DNA of 6,839 nucleotides from Succinivibrio sp. (GTDB lineage Bacteria; Pseudomonadota; Gammaproteobacteria; Enterobacterales; Succinivibrionaceae). Below, piece after piece: positions 1 through 6,839 of the stretch (the stretch's first letter is position 1; each line of letters begins with the position of its first letter). The stretch spans positions 1-6,839 of the forward strand of contig JAGDBH010000062.1 in NCBI GenBank assembly GCA_017959135.1, given 5' to 3'. A program made the translations under genes and the position numbers. Below the pieces are notes generated by a model. That model was given only the letters and a program-made list of their open reading frames with translations, searched no databases and had not been told where the DNA came from.

Positions 1-2
1 CA

Positions 3-149
3 CCTTGTACGGAATTGTTGAAAGGATCAAAAAATAAGAACAAATACGGCTCCATCACCTACTCTGAAATGAGACATGTTGAACGTCTTGAAAAGAAGCT
101 TGGTCAGAAGAATATGAATATTGACAAGCTTAAGGGAGCGGTTAATTAA
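3..149 (+). CDS. 3' end of an unidentified gene (partial)
   Basis: An open frame enters from the left edge and runs 48 codons to a TAA at 147-149. The readable residues are hydrophilic and basic, with many Lys and Glu (for example MRHVERLEKKLGQKN), and look like a surface helix at a protein C-terminus. No membrane segment or recognisable catalytic motif is present. Support for it being real is the uninterrupted frame, codon use similar to the neighbouring genes (AAG, CTT, GGT, GAA), and a terminator about 90 bases downstream in the same direction. The start and most of the protein lie outside the window, so I cannot name a family. It converges on the glgB operon and is not part of it. The chance that 48 open codons are accidental is not negligible. 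Confidence 0.5.
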   Translation, partial: PCTELLKGSKNKNKYGSITYSEMRHVERLEKKLGQKNMNIDKLKGAVN

Positions 150-237
150 AAGGTAAAGAGAATCTAGAACCTTTTAGTCACGAACCGTCTCAAAAAGTGT
201 CTTTTCGGCTCAATTCCTTAACGTATTCATCAGACAT

Positions 238-265
238 GGAGGATCCGGGTGCTCCTCCTTTTTTT
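238..265 (+). terminator. Rho-independent terminator for the upstream plus-strand gene
   Basis: A 6-bp stem GGAGGA (238-243) / TCCTCC (253-258) with a 9-base loop is followed directly by seven T residues (259-265). It lies about 90 bases after the stop of the partial gene. The stem is short but GC-rich and the T tract is clean, so termination is plausible. Confidence 0.65.
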
Positions 266-283
266 GTCAAAAAAAAGAGGAGC
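251..283. repeat. Inverted repeat bridging the two convergent terminators
   Basis: Bases 251-265 and 269-283 are complementary at 14 of 15 positions around a 3-base centre (GTC); the single mismatch is C258 against A276. The arms consist of the 3' stem arm plus T tract of the left terminator and the A tract plus first stem bases of the right one. This hairpin therefore competes with both terminator hairpins. It may be a by-product of packing two terminators with similar arms back to back. Confidence 0.6.
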
Positions 284-298
284 TAAACTATTAGCTCC
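269..298 (-). terminator. Rho-independent terminator of the malQ-glgB operon
   Basis: Read on the minus strand, a perfect 8-bp stem GGAGCTAA / TTAGCTCC (plus-strand 291-298 and 279-286) with a 4-base loop is followed by TC and then eight T residues (plus-strand A tract 269-276). It starts about 30 bases after the glgB stop codon, the expected place for the end of the operon transcript. Confidence 0.85.
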
Positions 299-328
299 CC
301 CTTCTGCTCTCATCTGAAGATTAGACTG

Positions 329-2500
329 TTAGTCAGAAATCTTCTTGATGATTAGAGTTGATAATGGTGGCAGATCAAGCACAATTGAGTGATAGCAGTT
401 CTGCCATGAGATATTTGAAGCTTCAAGCTTAGTCTCACCTGTGCCGTATGCACTTCCCCAGTACTGCTTGTCGTCTGAGTTGAAGATTACCTCATAGGTA
501 CCAGGCTCTGGTACACCTAAGCGGTAAGCAACATATGGAACTGGAGTGAAGTTTGATACTGCAACGATGAAATCCTTGCCGTTATTACGCTGCATAGCAA
601 ATACGCTGTGCTCTGAGTCATTAACGTCAAGCCACTTGAATGAAGCAGGATCGTAATCAGTTCTCCACAGACAAGGTTCTGATCTGTACAGCTTGTTCAG
701 ATCCTTGATAAGCTTCTGGATACCCTGATGCTTAGGATATTTCAGCAGCCACCAGTCAAGCTGAGCATCATCATTCCACTCTGAACCCTGACCGATTTCT
801 GAACCCATGAAGTTCAGCTTCTTGCCTGGATGAGCATACATGTAGGTCAGATAAGCACGCATGTTAGCTGCCTGCTGCCACTCGTCGCCAGGCATCTTGT
901 AAAGTAGAGAATGCTTGCCGTGAGTTACCTCATCATGAGAAATTGAAAGGATGAAGTTCTCGTTGAAAGCATAAATCATGGAGAATGACATCTCACCATG
1001 GTGATACTTACGGAAGAATGGATCAGTCTGCATGTACTCTAGAGAGTCGTGCATCCAGCCCATGTTCCACTTGAAGCCGAAGCCCAGACCACCTGAGAAG
1101 GTAGGACGTGATACACCAGTGAAGGCGGTTGATTCCTCAGCTATTGTGAAGGCATGAGGATACTTCTTGTAAACTTCCTCGTTGAACCACTTTAAGAAGC
1201 TTACAGCCTCATAGTTGATGTTACCGCCATCTACATTAGGAATCCACTCGCCATCTTTTCTTGAGTAATCCCAGTAAAGCATTGATGCAACAGCATCAAC
1301 ACGCAGACCGTCGATGTGGTATAGGTCAAGCCATACTAAAGCGGAAGCGATCAGGAAGCGACGAACAGTTTCACGACCAAAGTCGTAAATCAGAGAGTTC
1401 CAGTCAGGATGCCATCCACGACGTGGATCTTCGTATTCGTAAACACAGGTGCCGTCAAACTTGGCAAGACCGAATGCATCGGTTGGGAAGTGAGCTGGAA
1501 CCCAGTCTAAAATCACACCGATACCGTTCTGGTGGAAGGTGTCTACGAAGAACTTGAAGTCATCAATGCTGCCGAATCTTGAAGTTGGAGCAAACAGACC
1601 GGTTGGCTGATAGCCCCATGAACCTGAGAATGGATGCTCCATGATAGGCATCAGTTCGATGTGGGTATAGCCCATTTCCTTAACATAATCTAACAGCTCT
1701 TTTGCAAGCTCGCGATAGCTTAATGGCTGACCGTTTTCATCTCTCTTCCATGAACCTAGGTGAAGCTCATAGATTGAGATTGGCTGCTCAAGCTTGTTGT
1801 TAAGCTGTGACTTCTTCCACTCCTGATCATGCCATGTGTATGAGTGCTGATCAGAGATAATTGAAGCAAATGATGGATACTGCTCATGGTAGAAACCAAC
1901 AGGGTCAGCCTTGTGAGGCAGACGGTTACCGAATGGATCCTTAATCTCATACTTGTAACGAAGTCCTGCACCTAAGCCTGGTACAAACAGAACCCAGTGA
2001 CCTAAAAGGCTCTTAGCCATTGGCAGACGGCGACCGTCCCAGAAATTGAAGTCGCCAATAACACTTACAGCTGTTGCTGATGGAGCATATACAGCAAACT
2101 TGGTTCCCTTGATTTTTACACCGTCAACGTTAAGTTCGATCAGCTGAGCACCTAAGGTTCTATAGATGTTCTCAGGATCTTCGTTCATGGTGTTTAGACC
2201 AAAGAAAGCCTCGTCTCTGAACTGATATGGGTCAATAACGTCTACAGTAGCATCGGCATATGTTACTTTGAACATATAGTGGAATGGCTTCTCGCAGGAA
2301 ATCTTCTCCTCGAAAAGTCCATCTGGATTTACCATGGTGAGTGTGCAGATGAAATCCTTTCCGTCAATGGAATAAACTTCAACACTCTGTGCACTAGGTA
2401 ACCATGCTCTCAAAATATATGAGCTTCCCTCTAGCTTCTGCAGACCTAGTGTTTCAAAAGGATTGCCAATCTTTGCGTTATTTAAATCATCAATCAGCAT
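329..2500 (-). CDS. glgB: 1,4-alpha-glucan branching enzyme GlgB
   Basis: This cytoplasmic GH13 enzyme cuts an alpha-1,4 glucan and rejoins the piece through an alpha-1,6 bond, making glycogen branches. It has 723 residues, close to E. coli GlgB (728). Approximate layout: N-terminal beta domain 1-110, second CBM48-type domain 111-225, (beta/alpha)8 catalytic barrel 240-615, C-terminal beta domain 620-723. The four GH13 regions are intact: LDWVPAHFP (D332, H337), GLRVDAVAS with nucleophile D402, IAEEST with acid/base E455, and SISHDEVTH with D523. Their spacing equals that of D405, E458 and D526 in E. coli. The conserved WGYQPTGLFAP motif (Y297) is present. The start matches the family N-terminus (NPFETLGL near residue 13) and has a strong GAGGAG site 8 bases upstream. 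It begins 30 bases after malQ and has no visible promoter of its own, so it is probably cotranscribed. No defects are seen. Confidence 0.97.
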   Translation of the reverse strand: MLIDDLNNAKIGNPFETLGLQKLEGSSYILRAWLPSAQSVEVYSIDGKDFICTLTMVNPDGLFEEKISCEKPFHYMFKVTYADATVDVIDPYQFRDEAFFGLNTMNEDPENIYRTLGAQLIELNVDGVKIKGTKFAVYAPSATAVSVIGDFNFWDGRRLPMAKSLLGHWVLFVPGLGAGLRYKYEIKDPFGNRLPHKADPVGFYHEQYPSFASIISDQHSYTWHDQEWKKSQLNNKLEQPISIYELHLGSWKRDENGQPLSYRELAKELLDYVKEMGYTHIELMPIMEHPFSGSWGYQPTGLFAPTSRFGSIDDFKFFVDTFHQNGIGVILDWVPAHFPTDAFGLAKFDGTCVYEYEDPRRGWHPDWNSLIYDFGRETVRRFLIASALVWLDLYHIDGLRVDAVASMLYWDYSRKDGEWIPNVDGGNINYEAVSFLKWFNEEVYKKYPHAFTIAEESTAFTGVSRPTFSGGLGFGFKWNMGWMHDSLEYMQTDPFFRKYHHGEMSFSMIYAFNENFILSISHDEVTHGKHSLLYKMPGDEWQQAANMRAYLTYMYAHPGKKLNFMGSEIGQGSEWNDDAQLDWWLLKYPKHQGIQKLIKDLNKLYRSEPCLWRTDYDPASFKWLDVNDSEHSVFAMQRNNGKDFIVAVSNFTPVPYVAYRLGVPEPGTYEVIFNSDDKQYWGSAYGTGETKLEASNISWQNCYHSIVLDLPPLSTLIIKKISD

Positions 2501-2508
2501 TATGCTGT

Positions 2509-2514
2509 CTCCTC
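2509..2514 (-). promoter_or_regulatory. Ribosome binding site of glgB
   Basis: GAGGAG on the minus strand, 8 bases before the ATG at 2500. It is a strong Shine-Dalgarno match and fixes the glgB start. It contrasts with malQ and gap, which lack a clear one. Confidence 0.85.
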
Positions 2515-2530
2515 AAAATACTTATTTTTT

Positions 2531-2821
2531 TTATTTATTTCTGGCGTCAGTCATTTCCTTAGTCATGGTCTTCACGTGATCCATATCGAATATGAACTCA
2601 AGATCCGCAGTTAATTTTCTGCGCCAGTTAGGATACTCAGTATTAGTTCCCGGGATATTAACAGGCTTATCTACTCCAATCCAATCTTCAATCTGAGTGC
2701 TGAATAAAGAGCATGACCCCCTACACATATGGATCTGCAGTGCTTTTGCAAAATCAAGAGTCATCTTCACTTCTTTTGCATCTCTTGGAATATCATCAGA
2801 TACACTGCCAAGTCCATGCAT
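2531..2821 (-). CDS. malQ: 4-alpha-glucanotransferase MalQ, C-terminal part (frameshifted off)
   Basis: This 96-codon frame is the C-terminus of amylomaltase, displaced into another frame. It contains the conserved GH77 end motif PVNIPGTNTEYPNWRRKL (residues 53-70 of this piece), followed by a charged helix such as closes E. coli MalQ. Homology appears to continue upstream of its first ATG through RNAKQRILDS (2822-2851), which resembles the E. coli stretch RREQAKQQLLDALH. No Shine-Dalgarno sequence precedes the ATG at 2821, so it is unlikely to be an independent gene. The conserved motif shows no decay, pointing to a very recent mutation or a sequencing error. In the intact enzyme this segment packs against the barrel and helps form the active-site cleft. 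The glgB start lies 30 bases after its TAA. Confidence 0.85.
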   Translation of the reverse strand: MHGLGSVSDDIPRDAKEVKMTLDFAKALQIHMCRGSCSLFSTQIEDWIGVDKPVNIPGTNTEYPNWRRKLTADLEFIFDMDHVKTMTKEMTDARNK

Positions 2822-2826
2822 GCTGT

Positions 2827-2860
2827 CTAAGATACGCTGCTTTGCATTTCTCTTAGCTCA
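2827..2860 (-). other. Frameshift junction within malQ
   Basis: The upstream frame runs to a TAG at 2829-2827; the downstream frame is closed upstream by a TGA at 2860-2858. The change of frame must therefore fall within about 30 bases. Re-reading one base after the AGA codon at 2853-2851 gives LAELR-RNAKQRILDSMHGLG, which aligns well with the family and restores a 734-residue protein. This corresponds to loss of one base in the purine run AAGAGAAA. No X XXY YYZ slippery heptamer occurs in the upstream frame here. Confidence 0.8.
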
Positions 2861-4734
2861 GCAAGATTGATTGCCTCTTCCTCGGTATAAATACCTAATT
2901 CTTTACCTAAAGACAGGTCATAGCAGTTCCACCAGCCTACCAGTGTTGGCATGTCATGAGTTGTAAGTGCAGACATTGCCTGAGACTGATAATCCTGAGG
3001 AGCAATATAGCCGCCATCCTCAGCACGCTCATCAAAAAAGATCTTATAGGAGAAAGCCCCAACCTTTTTCAAAGCCTTGGTTAACTCCACAGGAATCGTT
3101 CCTAAATCCTCCGCAATAACCAAACATTTATTACGGTGAGACTCAAGAGCAATGATTCCGAGTAAATCATGCATACTATAATGAACGTAAGCACCTTCGC
3201 AAGCAGGAGATCCCAACTTTGTGATCCAAAGTCTAAATAATCCTGCTGCATGATCAATTCGGATCGCACCACAGGATTTCATATTAGCCTGGTACATTTT
3301 GATCATTGGACGGTAAGCTGCCTTTTTTAAGGCATTTGGAGTCATTGGAGACAATCCCCAGCTCTGACCTAGAGGTCCTAATGGATCAGGAGGAGCACCG
3401 ATCGAACCTGAAGGTGAGAATACATTATCGACATCAGACCAGACGTCACAGCTCTGTTTTGCGACACCGACAGCAAGATCACGATAGGTACCGATCATCA
3501 TGCCGGCATTCTTTGCTGTTCTGTAGGCGTCATCAAGCTGCTCTGCTGCTAGGAACTGAAGATAGCAGTAGAAAAGAACATCCTTGTAATGGTCCTTACG
3601 CCACTGCTCTACAAAAGGAGAATTGACGTTCTGATATTCCTTTTCAAAGACCTCCCATGAATAGGCATTCACACCGCTTTCATAGTAGTGAGCCTGAAGT
3701 GCATCATAGGTTGCCATATTAATAAGCTGTTCACCGCCCTGCTCCATAAAGCGAAGGAACTTGTTGCCTCGGGATGATCTCTTGTCATCAACCTTGACGT
3801 TGTCAAAGATGACACGTAAAACTTCCAGCTTGGCCTCGATTACACCGCGGTAATCAACGTATTCCTTGTCTCTTAGAACATGCAGACGCTGCTGGAATTT
3901 CTCTGAATGAATAAGATCCTGTGCAGGCTTGCAGTTTAAAAGCTCAGGTACTGATGGAACTGAAATATAGATAACATTGATGAAGCTTCTTGATGATGGA
4001 GAATATGGGCTTACAGCTGACTCATCAGGTACGGCAGGATATCCGGCGTGCATTGGGTTTAAACCGACAAACTGTCCGCCACATTTATATACGCCCAGTA
4101 AAAGCTGTTTCAGATCCTCAAAATCGCCGATACCCCAGTTGTTCTTTGATCTTACGGTATAAAGCTGAGAGCTTACGCCCCATACCTTCTTGCCCTCAAG
4201 AATCTCCTTAGGAGTATAAACCTTTGAAGGACACACAATCAGTGACATGCTGACTGACTTTAAGGTCTTCTTTTTTGATTTGATAAAAGCGTTACACTCG
4301 TGATATCCGTATGGAAGTTCGCTCATAAGCTTATAGCGGCGGATATCATATACTGTTCCCTGAATATTCTTGTAATCGGCAATTTCCACCTGCTCAAGAG
4401 GAATACTGCGCTCGATCTTGCGACCGTCTTCAAGGTTTAAGGTCACAGTAAGCTGTGCAGTCTCATCTTCCCCAAAAGATTCAGGAGTTCTGATATAGAA
4501 CTGATGTTCCTCATCATCTGTAAGCACGGTTACAGGATCAAGAACATTGGTAAATTCCTCAAGCTCCTCTTTATCCAAGAGTTGCTGCAAAGCACGCTCA
4601 TTGTTTACAGGATAGCCTAATATTTCGAGTAGAGATTTTCTACTTTCTTCAGAAATATAAACAAGCTTGTTAGTCGCATCCAGATAGGTGCGGGCTATCC
4701 CCTTTTTATCAGCTAGTAATTGAATGTCAATCAT
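2827..4734 (-). CDS. malQ: 4-alpha-glucanotransferase (amylomaltase) MalQ, N-terminal and catalytic part, truncated by frameshift
   Basis: This cytoplasmic GH77 enzyme transfers maltosyl and longer glucan units between malto-oligosaccharides, releasing glucose. The frame gives 635 residues. Residues 1-150 form the N-terminal region typical of proteobacterial MalQ, and the GH77 barrel begins around 185 with SSQLYTVRSKNNWGIGDFED. Catalytic residues are present: nucleophile D494 in AIRIDHAAGLFRLW, acid/base E542 in IAEDLGTIP, and D594 in TTHDMPTLVGWW. Their spacings (48 and 52) equal those of D448, E496 and D548 in E. coli MalQ. The last residues (EMQSSVS) are out of frame; the true continuation lies in the next frame, and the joined protein would be 734 aa. 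Without the last ~100 residues the protein is probably unstable or inactive (inference). The start ATG has only a weak AGAAA-like site upstream. It is the first gene of a malQ-glgB operon that diverges from gap. Confidence 0.93.
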   Translation of the reverse strand: MIDIQLLADKKGIARTYLDATNKLVYISEESRKSLLEILGYPVNNERALQQLLDKEELEEFTNVLDPVTVLTDDEEHQFYIRTPESFGEDETAQLTVTLNLEDGRKIERSIPLEQVEIADYKNIQGTVYDIRRYKLMSELPYGYHECNAFIKSKKKTLKSVSMSLIVCPSKVYTPKEILEGKKVWGVSSQLYTVRSKNNWGIGDFEDLKQLLLGVYKCGGQFVGLNPMHAGYPAVPDESAVSPYSPSSRSFINVIYISVPSVPELLNCKPAQDLIHSEKFQQRLHVLRDKEYVDYRGVIEAKLEVLRVIFDNVKVDDKRSSRGNKFLRFMEQGGEQLINMATYDALQAHYYESGVNAYSWEVFEKEYQNVNSPFVEQWRKDHYKDVLFYCYLQFLAAEQLDDAYRTAKNAGMMIGTYRDLAVGVAKQSCDVWSDVDNVFSPSGSIGAPPDPLGPLGQSWGLSPMTPNALKKAAYRPMIKMYQANMKSCGAIRIDHAAGLFRLWITKLGSPACEGAYVHYSMHDLLGIIALESHRNKCLVIAEDLGTIPVELTKALKKVGAFSYKIFFDERAEDGGYIAPQDYQSQAMSALTTHDMPTLVGWWNCYDLSLGKELGIYTEEEAINLAELREMQSSVS

Positions 4735-4794
4735 GATTATGCCATTTCTTTTTATAGTTAGTTTAATTTAATGCAAACATCAATGTATTTTAGG

Positions 4795-4841
4795 TAGGTG
4801 ATTTACTGCAAATTTCAAAAAGCTCCAAAATTGCAGACCTA
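4795..4841 (-). repeat. Inverted repeat in the malQ upstream region
   Basis: TAGGT (4795-4799) and CTGCAA (4806-4811) pair with TTGCAG (4831-4836) and ACCTA (4837-4841), with a 6-base bulge on the left side. After one mismatch, three more A-T pairs extend the inner stem. It lies 61-107 bases upstream of the malQ ATG and could be a leader hairpin or a protein-binding site. No T tract follows, so it is not a terminator. Confidence 0.4.
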
Positions 4842-4952
4842 TTCTTCATAAATATAGATTAAACCTGAGTTCCTTAATAAGAATAATATTTGTAAATTTG
4901 AACACAGGAGTAAATCCGAAGGTATGATACTCATTAAACTTCCTAATTGCTC

Positions 4953-4962
4953 GCAAATTTGC
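4953..4962. repeat. Short perfect palindrome
   Basis: GCAAATTTGC is a perfect 10-base palindrome. It sits between the malQ leader inverted repeat and the larger palindrome at 4991 and echoes the GCAAATTT of 4808-4815. It could be an operator, but a 10-base palindrome in AT-rich DNA is weak evidence alone. Confidence 0.3.
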
Positions 4963-4983
4963 CAGATTGCACCATCTTTTTAT

Positions 4984-5007
4984 TCAAAAATTTGAGCTGT
5001 GCTCAAA
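4984..5007. promoter_or_regulatory. Palindromic operator-like sequence
   Basis: TTTGAGCTGTGCTCAAA (4991-5007) is a perfect 7-bp inverted repeat around a 3-base centre. TCAAA at 4984-4988 pairs with the same TTTGA, so the half-site alternates three times. The TTTGA/TCAAA arms resemble degenerate CRP/FNR half-sites, but the 7-base spacing is wrong for those proteins. It may bind another dimeric regulator; the regulator is not identifiable. Confidence 0.4.
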
Positions 5008-5018
5008 ATCTTCACATA

Positions 5019-5040
5019 AGTTGTGATCTGTTTCAAATTG
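5019..5040. promoter_or_regulatory. Candidate CRP (cAMP receptor protein) site, malQ-proximal
   Basis: The core TGTGATCTGTTTCAAA (5022-5037) matches TGTGA-N6-TCACA at 9 of 10 positions, and the 22-base window matches the E. coli consensus at 15 of 22. Its left half-site TGTGA also pairs with TCACA at 5012-5016. It lies about 295 bases upstream of the malQ ATG. Control of maltose and glycogen genes by CRP is well known in enteric bacteria; action here is inferred. Confidence 0.45.
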
Positions 5041-5126
5041 GTCATTGACGGTGAATATTGTGTAATTTTTTCTAGGAGTTATGGCTTTTAATCAATGTTA
5101 AAGAAATGATTATTGATAGTGCATAA

Positions 5127-5148
5127 TTATTTGAACTAAATCACATTT
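5127..5148. promoter_or_regulatory. Candidate CRP (or FNR) site, gap-proximal
   Basis: The core TTTGAACTAAATCACA (5130-5145) matches TGTGA-N6-TCACA at 9 of 10 positions, and the 22-base window matches the E. coli consensus at 17 of 22, the right half nearly perfectly. It also fits FNR (TTGAT-N4-ATCAA) at 8 of 10. Its centre is 108 bases from that of the other site. It is about 285 bases upstream of the inferred gap start site, too far for classical direct activation of gap. Confidence 0.5.
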
Positions 5149-5353
5149 ATGTAATTAAATTATTAAATAAGAAAAAAATTTTCAGGTCAGAATTAACTCT
5201 TTTCTTACTGTATTTTAACAAAAAAATCAGTATGTTATATTAAGCAGAATAATTTTTAAGCTTATATAAAAGATTTTTTTTGAACTAATACCAAAAATAG
5301 ATTTGAAAATTTTAAACAATGTTCTAAACTATATCTGCTTTAGTGATAAAGCT

Positions 5354-5367
5354 ACTTTTATAAAAGT
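5354..5367. promoter_or_regulatory. Perfect palindrome upstream of the gap promoter
   Basis: ACTTTTATAAAAGT is a 14-base perfect palindrome whose right end is 22 bases upstream of the gap -35 element. Its centre falls near -63 from the inferred start, a usual place for an activator. The high AT content reduces its significance. Confidence 0.35.
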
Positions 5368-5389
5368 GTTAAGTTAAAAAGAGCTTGTC

Positions 5390-5417
5390 TTGACAATCGT
5401 CAGATTTATAGTATCTT
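5390..5417 (+). promoter_or_regulatory. Sigma-70-type promoter of gap
   Basis: A perfect TTGACA -35 (5390-5395) is followed after 16 bases by TATCTT (5412-5417) as the -10. The expected start is near 5424, giving a U-rich leader of about 44 bases. It is the only such pair found close upstream of gap. Confidence 0.7.
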
Positions 5418-5449
5418 TTTAATGTTTTTTATTTTTTGTCAATTGTTAA

Positions 5450-6478
<1,029 letters not shown>

Positions 6479-6501
6479 TTTTAGCTTGAACTTCTAAAAA
6501 T

Positions 6502-6529
6502 ACCCTCGCTTCGGCGGGGGTTATTTTTT
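6502..6529 (+). terminator. Rho-independent terminator of gap
   Basis: The 8-bp stem ACCCTCGC (6502-6509) / GCGGGGGT (6514-6521), with one T-G wobble, is closed by the very stable TTCG tetraloop and followed by TA and six T residues. It starts 23 bases after the gap stop. A run of five A residues on the left (6496-6500) means it might also terminate minus-strand transcripts. Confidence 0.92.
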
Positions 6530-6839
6530 CCGATAGAAGACTATTCATTTCTTCACTCTCCCCTTCTCATATAACTTCCACCCCCCATATAGTCGAAAAT
6601 CATCTGCTCATTTTTTTTTGCCTGAATAATCAAAAGAGACGGCATAGTTTCATATAGAGTAGTTCGTCCTCTGTGCAATACTAAAAAAAATTTCACATGC
6701 TGGAGATAAGAGAGCAGAAATCTAAAATACAAAAATTATATAAAACTTATCAAAAATAATGATCAATCTCTCAACATTATTACTGTAAAATAAGCCTTAG
6801 CAGATAAAGTTATGTATAATCAGCTGGTTATAAATCACA
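6530..6839. other. Downstream AT-rich region with no recognisable gene
   Basis: About 310 bases run from the gap terminator to the window edge with no coding frame of useful length on either strand. Homopolymer tracts occur (nine T at 6611-6619 and eight A at 6683-6690). A TATAAT at 6815-6820 could be a -10 for a gene beyond the edge, but no -35 fits it. I recognise no RNA gene or mobile-element end here. Confidence 0.6.

Noticed and set aside
1261..1557. 98-codon open frame on the plus strand
   Set aside because: Lies entirely antisense to the catalytic region of glgB; low-complexity Arg/Ser/Gln composition typical of a shadow frame and no ribosome binding site.
1756..1971. 71-codon open frame on the minus strand inside glgB
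   Set aside because: Alternate frame of a well-conserved gene; Ser/Thr/Leu-rich composition without any motif.
2531..2821. The C-terminal malQ piece as a separate small gene
   Set aside because: No Shine-Dalgarno before its ATG, and homology to MalQ continues upstream of that ATG.
2827..2860. Programmed -1 ribosomal frameshifting in malQ
   Set aside because: No X XXY YYZ slippery heptamer in the upstream frame, and GH77 enzymes are not known to use recoding; mutation or sequencing error is more likely.
3306..3626. 106-codon open frame on the plus strand
   Set aside because: Antisense to the malQ catalytic barrel; Arg/His-rich shadow composition.
3977..4211. Two overlapping plus-strand open frames of 61 and 73 codons
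   Set aside because: Both antisense to malQ, in different frames over the same bases, with no family resemblance.
5074..5101. AGGAG followed by ATG and a 6-codon frame (MAFNQC)
   Set aside because: Only 2 bases separate AGGAG from the ATG, too close for normal initiation, and the peptide is too short to judge.
6561..6660. Repeated CATATA/CATATAG words downstream of gap
   Set aside because: Three short AT-rich copies with irregular spacing; not a CRISPR array or a meaningful tandem repeat.
6815..6820. TATAAT as a promoter at the right edge
   Set aside because: No -35-like hexamer lies 16-18 bases upstream, and no gene follows within the window.

Overview
The window looks like ordinary chromosomal DNA from a moderately AT-rich gammaproteobacterium. 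The GAPDH, branching enzyme and amylomaltase are all of the proteobacterial type, and the non-coding DNA is very AT-rich. A host-associated anaerobe of the Succinivibrionaceae/Aeromonadales type is my best guess, but it rests on general resemblance and codon style, not on a search. I see no phage, insertion sequence, CRISPR array, tRNA or rRNA.

Layout from left to right. (1) The last 48 codons of an unidentified plus-strand gene end at 149, followed by a rho-independent terminator at about 238-265. (2) A second, oppositely oriented terminator at 269-298 closes a minus-strand operon. The two terminators sit back to back and their sequences also form a third, overlapping hairpin. (3) The minus-strand operon reads malQ (4734 down to 2531) then glgB (2500 down to 329), with a 30-base gap. 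malQ carries an apparent 1-base frameshift near 2851 that splits it into a 635-codon part holding all catalytic residues and a well-conserved C-terminal remainder. (4) A 733-base AT-rich divergent region (4735-5467) holds several palindromes, two good matches to the CRP consensus, and a sigma-70-like promoter for the next gene. (5) gap (GAPDH) runs on the plus strand from 5468 to 6478 and ends in a strong UUCG-loop terminator. (6) The last 310 bases are AT-rich and show no gene.

How the genes fit together: MalQ disproportionates malto-oligosaccharides into longer alpha-1,4 glucans plus glucose, and GlgB puts alpha-1,6 branches on such chains, so the operon could link maltodextrin use to glycogen building. 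GAPDH is the central glycolytic step that the released sugar would reach. The two candidate CRP sites between malQ and gap fit carbon-status control of storage-glucan metabolism, but this is inferred from sequence only.

I did not find an undescribed system. The items most worth checking are the malQ frameshift, the CRP/palindrome cluster, the overlapping terminator hairpins and the unusual leucine codon choice in gap.
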